A stretch of 64,000 nucleotides of DNA from Centropus unirufus. Lineage: Eukaryota > Chordata > Aves > Cuculiformes > Centropidae. The notes beneath the pieces were generated by a model. It did no database searches. It was given only the letters and a program-made list of their open reading frames with translations, and was not told the DNA's origin. The stretch's first letter is position 1. Every line of letters begins with the position of its first letter. The stretch spans positions 83,883 through 147,882 of the forward strand of contig VYZI01000845.1 of assembly GCA_013397695.1 (NCBI GenBank). The letters run 5' to 3'. A program made the position numbers and the translations under genes. Of the stretch, positions 1 to 14,100 are shown in pieces.

Positions 1-1976
1 TTTCATTTATCCTAGTATGAATCTGGGAGTTTTGCTTTGTTTTCTGGAGTTACACCATCTTTTTAGAGCTATTGAGCCATATCTAAGTATCACTCGCTCA
101 GCAATATATCTGTAATAACTAGAAAAACTAAATGTCAAGATATAATTATTAGTATGCACACAATATAAAGACAAAGGCAGGTTGCTGCAAGTTAATACTT
201 CATTTGGCTGAATTTCATTTTGTTTACAGATAAATGAACCAACTACCAGATTTACCACTCCAAAACTTTTCATTTTGTCTTCTCATCCAAAAGTTGCTGG
301 CAATAACATCACCCTGAAATCATCCTGAAATGAAGCTCGTGCAGTTCAATGAATGCAAAATAAACTATGAAAGTCACATTTATCTCCCTATGTAAACACT
401 GTTTTTCCAAAAAGCTGCTATATAAGCCGAGCAGATAGAAATATATTGCACAAAATTAATATTATTTCCCATTGTGATCATTTAGAGACAGTTTTAATGA
501 AACTCTAATGGAGATCAAGTATTTAAGGAACAAAATTTCCCTAGATTACAAAGCAAAATCAAAGCTGGCATTCGTTTCCAGAATAAGATACCTGCTACCT
601 TGAAACCCAAGGTCAGCATCATTTCTCACAAGTTTTTCTTACATGTAATTGTCCTGCCAATTTCTTAAAAGCTATGTATTTTCACTACTGAGGCAATTAA
701 AAATCAACATGCAAATTTAAATTTAAAAGTATTTTGAGCAAAAATAATATAATCATACCAGGAAAACAATTTACAGAAAAATTTACTTCACTGTGATTGT
801 TACTGAGAAGCACAGGATGAGAAAATTTTAAAATATAGGACATGCATAATATTTCTTCCCTTATTGAGCTCAAATACGGATTTCACAACAGTTGTTGAAG
901 GGATTTGGTGGAGTGAGGTTGTTTGCTTTTTAAACAGTGTATTGTTTTAGCTCTCAGAGAAATCAAATCACTCAAATAACCAAAAGCTCTTAGCCAAAGA
1001 CAAACACCCTGTGTTTACTCTATGAATTTCCTAAACAGAAACACCTGAAACTTAGCTACTCATTTCGCTCTGGCTCTGTTCTCCATATGAGAGGATGATG
1101 GGCTGAAATGTCCAAGAAGTATGCAAAGAATGCGAATAACAAACTAATGCAGTTCAGAAGTGAAATTACTTTGTTTGCAATGCAGAGAAGACACAGCAGT
1201 GATAAATTATTGCTTTAGCATTGTAACATCATCTGTTGCAGGCAGCCTGCAGGGCTAAGATCTGGACTTTGATCTACATCACTCACTTTGAAAAGAACAA
1301 TGTAATCCAGATACCTGTAGGACTCCGGCTTGCACAGCTTTAGGGAAACTATCAAAAAAAGCTTCAACAGGTTAAAGACAGAATAAAAATAAAAAATCCA
1401 ACACAGGAAGAACTTGCAATCTAGAGTATATATATATATATTTATTTTTTCCCCACTGTTTCTGTAGAAATAAACATATAAACCAAATAAACCAATAAAC
1501 ATATAAAAATATACTCACATAGAAAGCATAGCTGAATGAGGGAAGAAAAGAGTTAATAATGATGAACACGAACTACTGTGACAGATATAAGAGAACTTTT
1601 CTCAGCTATTTCATTTTTATTTTCATTTAGAACTAGTTCTGTATACGTAAAAACCCAGAAAATTCTATGGTGTCAGAAGTGTCACTTTTGCAGTGCAGAA
1701 GGTCATGTCATTCAGTACAGAGTCCTGAGAGAGTCTCTGAATTATGAGTTTTTTTCTTATAGTATCTATAACTCATTAAAAACTAATTTGAAAGTCTCAA
1801 GGTTTCAAAGCCATCAATAGCATAAAGTAGAAGTTCGGAAAGTACTTTGGAACAGTACAGCCCCAAGGCGTTCCTGCTTTTGAAGGAGTCACTTGATCCT
1901 CACCCATGATTAAAATTTAGCATGTGAAAAACCATAGCTGAATTAAATCTTGAACAATTATTTCTCCAAAGACAGT
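1..1976. other. Unique AT-rich sequence, no gene seen
   Basis: This is AT-rich sequence with only short open frames (under about 100 codons). They are hydrophobic or low-complexity and resemble no protein family I know. The only repeat is a short TA run near 1427. I see no CR1, LTR or RNA gene here. Confidence 0.6.
1427..1441. repeat. (TA)n microsatellite
   Basis: An uninterrupted TA dinucleotide run of about 15 bases passes into a T-rich stretch ending near 1450. It is short and of no evident function. Confidence 0.85.
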
Positions 1977-2021
1977 NNNNNNNNNNNNNNNNNNNNNNNN
2001 NNNNNNNNNNNNNNNNNNNNN
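1977..2021. other. Assembly gap of 45 N
   Basis: Forty-five consecutive undetermined bases interrupt otherwise ordinary AT-rich sequence. The neighbouring bases show no repeat on either side that would explain the gap. Its true length may differ from 45. Confidence 0.99.
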
Positions 2022-5000
2022 ATAAGTTTCATTCTGGGCCTTTACCAACTGAATATGCATATTCAGAAGAAACAATCCGAAGGAGAAACATTTATTTTTT
2101 TTGTCAGATGTTCACACACATAAAAATGTAACTCAGCTTTCAGACTCATCCAATCTACAGCAATAGCATGAAATGCCATTGGCAGTGAGCCTGTGCAAGT
2201 GGCAGAATGTAGAGTGTAACTGTCTTCATCAGTGCCTTATAGCACTAGTGGCCAGCACAAAATATCTTTGAACGTTCCAGTGAGTGACAAGACACTTTAA
2301 GAAGAGATAGAAAAATCAAAGGACATTGACTGATTTATTCATTGTCATTGAGAAAATCAAACTTTGTTTTGTTTATATGTAAGGTCAAGATACTTGCTTT
2401 ATATTAGGGGCTCATTAACACAGACAAGCATTAGCTGTTAGAATGTTATAGGGTGATTTATCTTTTTGAAGTTCTAAGAAAAAAACAAAGCTCCATAGAA
2501 AAGAAAGATATTGGACTGCCAATAGATCTCATCAGAAACTATGCTCCAATGTCTTTGTCACAATGGAAGTACAGCATATTGAGAAGCTGAAGTAATAAAA
2601 CAAATTTCCATTTTTAAAAACACTTTCTAAACAAGTGTTCAAGTCCAAGTGTTTTATACATTTTAACATATCTTGCATATAATACTTAGAATTATTTCAG
2701 CACTAACTAGTTATCAGGAAAAATGGCATTGTTTTTCACTATAGACTTTGATCCAGCCAATATCTAATTTTAAGGTTGTACTTAAGTACTTAGAAAGTAG
2801 TTCCCTCCTGAAATACTTAACTAAATGCTCATGCATTCAATGAAACTTTTTAAACATTTAAAGGAACATTGTAAGTGTGTAAAGATATTCCACAAGCCTG
2901 AAGGAAGGGCAAATGGCTTAAACTTGCAAGACATATTTTAGCAACTTTCTTATGCATCTTGCACGCTGAACATGACTTTCTGTGTTCAGTGGGCACTTAA
3001 AATGTACATATCACCTTTTGTTCTAGGAGTGCATCACTCATGCTAAACTCTGCTCAAAACTGCAACCATCTGCAGTGGTCTATATTGTCAGTTATTTGAC
3101 TCAGCATTGCAATTGTGACTTGCTGTCACAAGTTTCACCCAGACACAAGGGAAATGACTGCAATAGGTGCAAGTAAGGTCCCTATGCAATTATCACACTG
3201 TACTGGCTGTAAACTCACTGAATGAAAATGTGGCAAAAAAACTCCTCACCTCACATTTCACTGCACATAAGTGCCCCGGGAGTCTACATCTTATAAAATA
3301 TGTCATATTTCTACAAACATTTTATGCAAAATTTAAAGAAAGATGTGTGATTGCAAGGTCAAAGATGTCCTCTAAAATAATTTACTGCTCTTGTTTGCTC
3401 TAAGACACTGCAGAGCAGATAAGATAATGTTAACGAAGGGGTAAGAAATGGAGGTATAAATGACAAATGGGACAAAATTCATAGCCATGTTTTACTGCAT
3501 CAATTATAACACCTTAGTCGGGGTGTTTGTGGGGGACCCATAAACAGACATAAATCATCGTCCTATGCTCACTCTGGTACCCAAGTTGTATCACAATTCA
3601 TTAAAAATCATGAATGCATATGACATTACAAATATGTCTTTTAAAAAGCGCAGTAAGTTAAGTGACCCCTATAAAAATCCAAGCCTTAATTTTAGAACAC
3701 TGAATATGTAACAGATCTAATTATTAGACAAGTTCTGCTATTAATATTATTTGCATTATTACATTTTCTCAGCTGCATAGTATAACCAGTGCAAATCTGT
3801 AATGCATAACCGGTCTGCCAATGCAGAAATCATGTATCTTGCAGCTTGAGTGCTTAGAAGCACTGATAGTTCTTATGACAAGTTTTTAATGAAATAATGC
3901 TATGCTTGTCAGTGGAACTGAGAGAAAGAATACATTAGACTGACGTATATCTAATCATCCTGCAAAAGATAGCATCCCAAAACTGGAGGCAGAGAGTGGT
4001 AAAAGACAAACAGCATGATGTGTTTATTCATCTTGGAACCAGTAAGTTACTGCTGACCAGCACCAGTTTTCTGCCCAGAGGAATTAAAAGTGCTGGGGTC
4101 TGGGTAAGATCAGTGCAAAAAAAAATCAAATTATTGACTACAAATACATAACCTGAAAAGGAATTATGTGCCCCCTACTTATTTCTACCAAATCATAAAC
4201 AGCTTTGATTTGTACTGCATGTATACACCATGCCAAGAAACATGATGTACAACAAATATGAACCACAGGCATGTTTACACACTGACTGTTTTGCTTCCAG
4301 ATGTGTCAGTTTTATGTGCCAAACCATCTCCTACTCTTTAAAACCTCTACTTCTGGACGTTTGAAAAGTCCTTCTCTCTTCTACATTATGTTTTGTAGAG
4401 GAGTAACAATGTGCTTGGAAGGCACAGAAGTACCTACAGGCTATTACCAACTAAAAATTCAACCGTACTAGTACAAAAAAAAAAAAGCTTTTGAGCCCTT
4501 CATTGTAAAAATACCTCAAACGACAACAGTAGTATGTTAGATATATGGCAACAATACTGTGATTAACTATAATTCAAAAAAGACAGAGGTGCTCAATAAA
4601 TATCTCTGTTGTATGCTACAGAGACAAAGCAGGATGTCTTAGGAAGTGCTGAAATGCATCACTAAATTATACTATATGCAGGAATATGTGCAGGAATATG
4701 TTAGCTAGCAGCTTCTGAAGTCTGACATTTTAAAAATCATCAGATCCAGATAACAGTGTTTTAAAGCGTTTTACAAGAAGCAGCCAAGCATCATTCTTAC
4801 GTGACTTCTGTCACTTTGGCAAACTTCAGAAGCCTGAAGAGGAGGTCAAGATTTACCAATATGACAGGATGGGACTTTACAAAATCCCGTAGTCATTATC
4901 AGACTAAAACATTGAGAAGATCAAGAAGTTCAGCTCTACACAGTCAATGTTATGCATAGTTTCAACTCCTATGCACTCAAATAAAAAAAATCAAGGTTTT

Positions 5001-5620
5001 GTGGTTTATAGCAATCAGAATCAGTGACTGATTTTGAACTGGAGTTTTAGTAAAAAATAGATGTTTACAAGAATGTACCAAAATCTGCTCTTTTAAGCAG
5101 TGGAAAAGTGAAGTGTCCTGAGACAATTACCTCTCACAGCATCAGAACTCCATTCACCCTGGTCCAAAAATTTGCCTTGGATGAATACAACTTGCACCTG
5201 CTCATTTTGCATAAAATATTCCTTCTCCAGTTCCAAGTTTATCTCCCTGGTTCCTGCATGAGATAATTCAGCCACACAAACAAGCCCCTTCATGTATCAA
5301 TAATTAGGCAGACTTTCTTAACACAGAATGTCTGAATTTCTAACTACCTATATCTTTAGTATGGATGAAAATATTTTTAGCTGTATTTCATAGCTACCAT
5401 AAAATACAGGATGGTAATTAACTCCACCAGTTTCTACTATGGACTTTGTGGTAGAATGGTAAAATGAATGTTCATTGTTTTCAGCGCATTTCATATTAGT
5501 ATAATTGATTAGTATTCCCAGTTCTGTAGTAAAATAATAATAATCACCATTATAGTATGTGTTTTTCTAAGCATCAAAGGCACATGTAAAAATGACTTCC
5601 TTGAAATTACTTAGACACAT
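2022..5620. other. Unique AT-rich sequence, no gene seen
   Basis: No recognisable repeat family, RNA gene or convincing exon. Minor items are a twofold 12-base direct repeat at 4678-4701, a poly-A run near 4477, and a 66-codon minus-strand open frame at 5093-5293. That frame has an unusually protein-like composition, rich in Glu, Gln and Val, but no homology I recognise. Confidence 0.5.
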
Positions 5621-5985
5621 AAAATGGCTTTGGTTGGAAGTGACCTTAAAGATGGTCCAGTCTCAACACTATAGTCATGGGCAAGGACACCATCCACTGG
5701 ATCAGGTTGCTCAAAGCCTCATTCAGGATGGCTTTGAACATCTCCAGGGATAAGGCATCCATGACTTCCCTCTCAAGTGTTATCTCTCACCCTATCACTG
5801 CACCCTATCACTGTCTCAAGTGTTATCTCTCACCCTATCACTGCATTCCCTGATAAAGAGCCTTTCTGCAACTTTCCTGTAGGCCCCTTTTAGCATTGCA
5901 AGGCTGCTATCAGGTCTCCCAAGAGCCACCTCTTCTCTAGACTAAACAAGCCCAGCTTTTCATACTGTCCTTCTATTCGAGGTAA
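5621..5985 (-). mobile_element. CR1 LINE, 3' end, antisense
   Basis: Read on the minus strand this is the 3' untranslated end of a CR1 non-LTR retrotransposon. On the plus strand it shows the usual reverse-complement landmarks in order. These are a 'tttggttggaagtgacctta' block, 'gggcaaggacaccatccact', 'caggttgctcaaagcc', 'gaacatctccagggataagg', and then the 'ctttcctgtaggcccctttt' and 'aggtctcccaagagcc' blocks. The copy has many substitutions and a short internal tandem duplication. It carries no coding capacity and is an old 5'-truncated insertion, as most CR1 copies are. Confidence 0.93.
5771..5845. repeat. 43-bp tandem duplication inside the CR1
   Basis: A 32-base segment starting 'tctcaagtgttatctctcac' at 5771 recurs without change at 5814, giving a 43-base period. 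A smaller 'caccctatcactg' duplication is nested at the junction. Because the copies are identical while the CR1 around them is diverged, the duplication is younger than the insertion. Confidence 0.9.
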
Positions 5986-7336
5986 GGGTTATGACTTGGC
6001 TATGCGTATATTAAAATCAATATATAACCAGCTAACAGAGGCAAAAGACCCCAAAGTTTTTTTTTAAATTGAACCTGATAAGCAATGTCTAAGTCCTATG
6101 GGCTCAGCTAGTTCTCTTCAAAAGAAGTCAAGCCAGTGAAGCTGCAGTACAGTGGCTCAGGTCTTGTACCTGAATTATGCCTAACTGACACTAGCTGTCT
6201 TTGGCAGCAAGAGCTAAGCTGCAGCAGTCTTTAACAACCACAGTCAAATATTTTAGAGACTGTAAGAGAAAGTGGTCTGTTTCCATTTCCCACTTTTTTT
6301 TTTCTTGTTGCTGCCTCAATCTTCTTTCTGTTCACCCAGAGCAAATTCTGTTGTCACAGGACTTATTCCAAAACAATCCCAGATCCTAAAGCCTCTACAT
6401 GGCAAACGAGAGATTTAAAAATGTCACAGACATGCAGCCTCTATTAGAAATATACTCACAGCCACTGTTTAATTACTGGGGTTTTTTTATCCCCTTCCCA
6501 CTTGCACCATCTCCATCTTTTTTAAGTAGAACTCTTGCCAAGCTCCACTCTCTCCATTCTACATGGCAGGGTTCCGTGTAGCAATAAGTAAAAATTTGGA
6601 TCATACCTATTGACTATGATAGAAGCTCAACCATGAATCCATAAAACTAACCAGTGAGCAGCATATATTAAAGCTTTGACTAAATTCTGTAAATGATTGA
6701 TAAAAATGGAATTAACCTAATTAAACTGGTGGAACCCATTGCCATGTGAACACATAAAAAGGTCAAATTGAGCAATATTCTACAAAGGCTTGAACATTTG
6801 TATGAAAATGAAAATGCTCCTATGTGCAATTGGAATCAAATAACCAATCAAGAAAAAAAAAATTCAAAGGCTCCCAGATACTAACTAGTGACAGGAAGCT
6901 AAAGGCTCTCTCTGAGTCTGTCATTCTGGATGATTTGGTCCTGTACCAAAGGACCAAATGTACTCTTATGTACGGAGGACATAAGAGTCTTGCCTAAGAA
7001 TTAGCCTTTCTTGTACTCATGCACTCATGGAAAGATGCCTAGCTTCACAATACAGAGACTCTTGCCTTTCTGTCATTCTTTCTTAGTAGTTTTGAAAATC
7101 CTCCTTTACAAAACAAAAAAAACCCACCCAAACAAGATCTGTTTTTACATCCTGTAAACATTTTAGAATGTTTAATATCCAAAGTATTAATGAAAACAGG
7201 ACCAAACATAACCAAAATAATATATTAGAAGATCATAAAAGATTAAAAGATTTGCCCACTCAGGCAAATCCTGAAACTCTAGATTTTTCAGGTCATGACA
7301 CAGGCTAGAGCCTCTTACCAGTAACAGTAAAAATCA

Positions 7337-7374
7337 AATATATAGCATATAAAACATATATATAGCACATATAA
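7337..7374. repeat. AT-rich imperfect repeat
   Basis: Repeated ATATA and CATATA units separated by short 'agca' or 'aaaac' spacers form a low-complexity AT tract of about 38 bases. Confidence 0.6.
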
Positions 7375-10300
7375 CAATGAAAGACAAACTAGAACAGATT
7401 GAATATGAGTACAATACAATCATACAGACAGTATGTCAGTGCCTCACAGACTGATGGTTTTCAAATTCTTTTAAACGCTTTTATTTTAAATCAAGTTAAA
7501 TTACATTCCACTCTGATACTTTCTGAGGCAAAGCATGAAGGAAACAAAATACTACCGTATAGAATTAATACAGGGATTTCCAAGTACCAAAGCACAGAGA
7601 AAGAAATATGGAGGAAAAGAGCAAAGAGTTCAAGTATAATATCTCTGAAAGAGTGAATAAGAGACTGAAGTATGTAATTTTGAAACAAATCTCACATTAT
7701 AAAAAAAGGGTTCTCTTTCCATTAAATCATACCATTTTCACCTCAACTTGTCACAAGGTCTGTTTGTTTCCCAAAATCTCCTTTTAAAGTAATTTACATT
7801 TACCGCCCTGGAATGCATAATGGAGAGAGCAATACCTGCAACTTTCAGGTTCAGCCACAGCCTCTTTGACACGGTAGCTCACAGTGCTTCTCTTTTGAGG
7901 AGCTTGTTTGTGGCTGTTACATTGTAAAACCTTTACAGCCTTCTGCTACTAAGTGCTGTAAATGTGGCACCCTTCCAAATATATACTCAGTTGTCTGTAG
8001 AAGTTTCAGAACTTTCTTTTGAATAAAAAGGATGGTTATCTGGAAGCAGTTACAGAAAGGCTGAGTTCAAGCATACATTATAAAACTAAGGGAAACCAAA
8101 ATAAAACAAAATTACCAACATCAAAGTTTTCAGTCTCCCTTCTTCTGACAGTAGCTCCCAGTGAAAAATAACCTTCACTGCCAGGTTAGAGCTGGGAAGT
8201 GGCAGCAATGGATGGAGGGATGCACATCAAAGCTAATGGTGAACAGTGCATCTTAATTTCCTTTTAAGTTCTTTATTGTTTTTCAGTCACCTATAAGGGC
8301 ACCTGAAAGCAGTGCAAGGTGGATGGCATTGAACCTAGACTGCTAACTTTTGATGTGAGGAAAGAAAACTCTGCAGCAAGCACAAATGGGACTCCTTAGT
8401 ATCAAAGCTCTGGGTAGCCTGTGCCATAGATTAGCCACCACCTTTCAGTGCACCTCGGGCTAGGATGAATTCCTCTGGGCAAGCCCAAGAGACTTCAGTC
8501 ACTCTGCCACTACCCTCATGGGTTATTGGTAACAATCTGGTACTCTTCTAAATTAACACTTACTCCTAAGTTGCTCGTTTCAGGAGCTGTGACTCTATGA
8601 GAGACTACTGGATTTTTCTTAATTTAAATGTTGCACTAAGAAAAACAGAGAGTGGAAAACCCTGCACACGAGGAGGGTAAACCTTTCCTGGGAAGTAAAG
8701 GAGCAAAGTAAGGAGAGATGGAGTGGAGGGTGAGGCAGAAAGTCAGACAGAGGAAGATAGTCAGCCAGGAACCTGAGGCATGCAGAGTGTGGGAAAATGC
8801 AGAGGTGGGCCAGGCTGCCAAAGGTCAGTACCCAGAGAAACTCTTGGACTCAGAAAGCCAGAAAAGACTGAAATCAAGCTTGGAAACAAATAACTTGCTT
8901 GCAAGAAACAAGTTTACAGGGAGAGAGCCATTTATAATCTCATTTTACTTCTAGTTTCAGTCTCACACAACTTCAAGATTTCTCTGGTTAGAGAGTTTAT
9001 TATTCCAGTTTATATGGTAATAAAATACGGCCTTCAGTTTAAAAGCCTTATTACCTTCATTGGTGTGCTCACTATATGGAAAAGGAATAGAGAGATACAA
9101 CCCAAAGCTCTGTCCTCTCAGAACACATTAAGCTTATTTAGTTAAAATGCTCTTCTAAGGTTTTTATTTAGACATAAAAGCATAAAAAAGTAAGAGCATT
9201 CCATGCCAACTCTTTCTCTCCTAAAAGGAAAACATATTTTGGTAAACCTGTATATAGTAGTCACATTTTAAATATTGTATATGAACTTTCTATTAGAAAT
9301 TGAAAGCAGAGAGAAAAACAACTCAACTAGACACTACTGACACACTGAAAAAGAAAATTGTCATAGCAAGACAATTTTAGATGCCAAAGTCGGACTGACA
9401 GAAAAAAAAAGGGTTGGGGAAAACAACGACTTGTAGGACATCTTTTGAAACCTATTGAAACACAAACCACCCTGAACCTAATGCTTCAATAAACCTGCAT
9501 GAAACAGACTGTCAGCTTTCTGGTTTAAGTACAATTATAGATAAACACATTCCTGCATACTCCTTGACTAAGCAAATAACAGTACAACAACAACAAAAGG
9601 AACATCTGATTATCCCTGGGATACGCACACTCAGTGGGCATTAAAATATAGATGAGAATTCATATCACAGGAGAATATCAGCAAATATTTTAGATAGCCA
9701 GCCCCACATGCAGATGGGTAAAATGTAGAAGTAACAGCCACTACATGACAAGATCCACTTTAGAGCAAGTCCTCAGGTTCTTGCTATTTACATTCAGGCA
9801 AGGAAGAGAAGCATATGGCAATAACTCTTACACAAATTACTTGGAATGGAAAAAAAGTTTCACTACATGATGGTGGACTTTTCAGATTTTTTTTTCCCTA
9901 CTCTAAGTTATTGTGCTGGTCTTGTACATCTGGCTGTGAAGGGACATTATTTATTTTTTAATTAGTTTCTTTTCAGACCATCTGGTACTGTTTTAAAGTG
10001 AAATCCACCTTACTAGCACAGTATTGAACTTCTCAGCTGACAAAAAAGATATATTCTTAAACCAGAAAGCTTTTCATTGCAAGAATCTGTCAAAAAAAAA
10101 TCATGTTTTAAGGACAGAGTGAAAAGACATCAAGGAAACATCCATGACACTGACTGATGTTGCTCTAAATATGAGCTGTTATCAAGAAGCAAGGCATTCA
10201 TGCAGCATAGCCTCCAACCATCAGAATTAAACAAAAGTTCAAAAACTTTGCCTGTTTCTGACACACAGTTCTGACAGGAGGTGAGGAGCAGCCAACCTGA

Positions 10301-11090
10301 TCTGAAAGGGTGCAGCAAATTATCCTTTCTTTTAGTGATCACTTAACTCATGCAGCAGAGAGCAAAAGTCATCAAAGCCAATTGCAGTGCGATCAACAAG
10401 CTATGTGAGACTGATCTGAATACTGAACTGCCCTTCATTGAGTGTCACTTAAGTCACACTCTAAACAGATGAAAACAGCTACTTTTTTACAAAGGCAGTT
10501 GTCAGACTCTACAGACATTTTTTCTTGAATGTATTACTTTAATTGACTTAGAGATTAATAATAAGTGGCACATTGCATCAGTAGAGTGCTGTTTAGGTCA
10601 TCAAAGAGCAATCAGTATGTGGCACTACCACATATGAAAAAGCAGTGTTAGAAAAACCAAATTGATGATGGGAAAAAGAAATTATGTATCAAAACCATAG
10701 AACAAAATACAAAGCAGTAATTCTGTAATATTAAATAAATTTCCAGTTTAGATTGTTGCTATTAACTTGGAGTCTGGAACTCAAAGAGATTATGGCCTGA
10801 TGTCTGGAAGGCAGTAATGTTGCACAATGCATTCAGAGCTCTTCTCTTTCTTCCTAACAACCCATAGCCCTCCCTTCCAAAGGTAACCACTATATAATTA
10901 TGAGAAATTACATCCAGTGGCAGTAGATTCACTTTTTCAAGCTGATTATCAGATCCTAAGTGTTAGAAATATCTTACGATCCCTTAGAACATACAATGAC
11001 CAAGAGACTTTCATGGACTGGAATGAATAGCTGGTGGTAAATACACTGAGACAGTTAAAAAAGTATAAGTTCAGGATTAATGCTGCTTTA

Positions 11091-11110
11091 GGTGGGGGGT
11101 GGAGGGAGGG
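11091..11110 (+). other. G-rich patch
   Basis: Three guanine runs of at least three bases plus two GG pairs lie within 20 bases. This falls just short of a canonical four-tract G-quadruplex and would need a bulged or two-layer structure. Confidence 0.5.
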
Positions 11111-14100
11111 TGTTAGCTTCCTTTATTTGTGTGCTTTATGATTTCAAGATTGAGGTTGGGGCATCTCTATGCATAATTTTAAGGCAAAGTGTCCCAAAAA
11201 CATATATGCATGTACAGTTTACCCTGCAGAGTGGAGAAAAAAAAAACCCTCATTACTTAGAAAATGTTCACTTCTAACGGATACAGCTAAAACTGATCTG
11301 TTATTTCTATCACTTCTTGCTTGTACTCCATTAATCTGAAGAGAGATGCTTTCTGCAAATGCATAAAGAAGCCCCATCTACTTCTAATTCTGAAAATTTT
11401 TCTAGTAGGGAGGTTGCTGACATTCTGAGAGCAGGCAGCATTGTCTCAGTCATCTTGCACTTCCTTGTCAACATGTATCTGCTGTCTTACACACCTACTT
11501 ATGTTGTTAGATACTTGGCAGGCACCATCTTGCTTTTCTCATTTAACATTTAACATCATCTTAATTCCTGACCAAACATTTCAGACCGCATTTTTAAGAG
11601 GTGTAAGCTAACTGAGTCACCACTGAGAAGTACTATTTCTAAACCCTTCAAACTTTCTTCAACAATGACATACTTTCTCTCTTTAATATGTAATAGCTTT
11701 GGGAGTCACTAGATTCCTCCATGAGTCAAAAACAACTGATGTGCACAACAGAAAATTAGGTCAGCAAAGAAAACTACAAGCTGATACAGCTCAGAAAAGT
11801 AGAAATTTTACAACAGTTCTGGCACAAGAAAGGAAGCAGGACAAAGTACATAGAATCATGAGAAAAGGGAGGATCAAGCAACAGCTGGGTTTTGTCCATT
11901 CCTCAGTTTGCAACAATGGATCCTAGACACTTGGAAAAAAGAAATAATACTTTTTTTATACTGGGGGACGGGAAAGTAATAGACAAATGGATATGTTTTG
12001 TGGTTTTGGAATGGGAAAATTACTCCTTTAAATACATCAGTGACTTGAGTTTGGATATGAGTATGTGAAAAAGTTTAGCACAAGTAGCAAACTGTGACTA
12101 AAGGTAGAAATGAAAAGCTAAATGTTTTTCTGTGATAGGAAGTTCATGTATCTCTTCAAGATAAAACTTGCCTGTACGACCCCACAGCCTAAAATTCAGT
12201 TCTGTCTCTTGTATTACCTACCTACAAGTTTTGGAGCTAGGTCCTATCTCTCTCTATAACTTGCATGGGAAGTTTTTCTCTTCTGAATAATTACTATCTA
12301 AAACCATGAAAAACACACCCTTAGCCATATAACATAACAGCATATGTAGTAGTGAGGATGCACAAGCCAGAGAGATATAGATAGATGCTTGCGTCTCATT
12401 CTGCCTCTGCACAGCAATGGAGATCTTCAGCTACCTCTGATCCTCACTAGTATTTTTCCATTGCTCCAGTGCTGTGTTTGTAAAGCCCATCCTGGCAAAA
12501 CTTATTTTCTTGAGCCTTAGTTAACTATTGCTTTAAATTATTTTATACTAACAGCTGGACATCAACATTTAATAAGTAATTTAATTATATCTATGTTTTG
12601 AGGATTGTTCTAAGGCAGATATACATTCACAGACACAAATATTGCAGCAAAGTTTGTAAGCCTGCAAAAAACTTCAACATATAAGCATTTCTATCTGATA
12701 AACTTTCCCCAACTTCCGGTCATTTTATACGAAAATAAGTAGGAAATATTTCTTCATTGTAAATGAAGACCATGATGAAAACTATTCCCATTGCAATTAC
12801 ATTGAAATTTAAACTGGATTTGATGTGCTAGTACATTAAATATCGTAACTAATGAAATAAATATGAACAAATGTCAGGTTAGAACAGTAATAAAAATGGC
12901 TAGAACTAATATGCTGAAAATCATTAGTAGAAGCATAAGTAGTACAAGTTCATGTTATTATTAACTACTTTTGGTAATGAAACTATCAATAATATTTAGA
13001 GACTTCATTTCAATAAGAACATTTCATAAAAATTGGAAAGCAAAAATTGACTAGAACACCAATTTTCTAATTTATGATTTCTTATATGAATTAGCAAGTT
13101 TTTTAATTGTATCCTAATTGTATCCTGAATGAAAATTTCCAAGAAAATACATGATTTTTATGACCTAAAGTAGGATTTCTGTGAGTCTACTGAAAGTGGG
13201 TTTGCCTGATTTGATGCATAAATGTAGAAGAAAATACAGAAAGAGATGGAAACATGACTTCTGTAAACATAGAAAGCAAACTAGAGAAGAATACCATTAA
13301 TACACAGAAGGTTTGAAAGCTTTCTGCTATATCAGATTCAGGCACTCACCACAAAAGAATATGAAGTCTACACATACTTTAAAATAATCAGCTATGAAAC
13401 CTGAAAACAAAATAATGCTTTCAAAGTCCAACTTTTACTGGAAAACTAATATAGTCATAGAAATTGAACCCTTCTATGCAATCTATTTTATCTTCAATAG
13501 TACACTTTACACAGAGGAGAACATAAATATCAGCACAGAATACTTATTTCCTCTGCAATAGCTATTCTTCCAATCAACAGATCTGGCAATAATTCCTTAT
13601 TTAGAGTAAGAGCTTTTCCAGTAGGAGTTATGTTAATATTTTCAGCATTTTAAGGAGAGGGGGTTTATTATGTTAACATAGGATGAAACATCTTTCAGTT
13701 CTTACAGTCAACTCCTCATTATGATGACACTTGAACGCTGATTTAAAATTTTTGCTTTGCCATTAATGAAATCACGAAGATAGTGTTTATAATCTTCCTT
13801 TGAACTCTTGATTAAAATACATACATAAATAGATATGTATTTATATATGTGAGTATTTTATGGTTTTGATCTAAACTCTTGACGCTTTGATCCCACTTTA
13901 CTTTGAAGATGTTCAAAAAAAAGAAATTTCTAGCATGTGCTCCAGTACCATTATCTGAATAGGAGATCCAGAACTACTGTCAAAGTATACACTATTCTAA
14001 CATAAAGAGAGACAACTGTTTTAAATTGATTCACACTTTCATTCAAAATTATGGTAATCAAGGGTTATAGAGTCCCTTAGGCTGCATTGAATTTTGCATG

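Noticed and set aside
8718..8954. Hydrophilic 78-codon plus-strand frame as a coding exon
   Set aside because: It lies in a purine-rich patch that reads as Lys/Glu/Arg codons in any case. A minus-strand frame is open over the same stretch and no convincing splice sites bound it.
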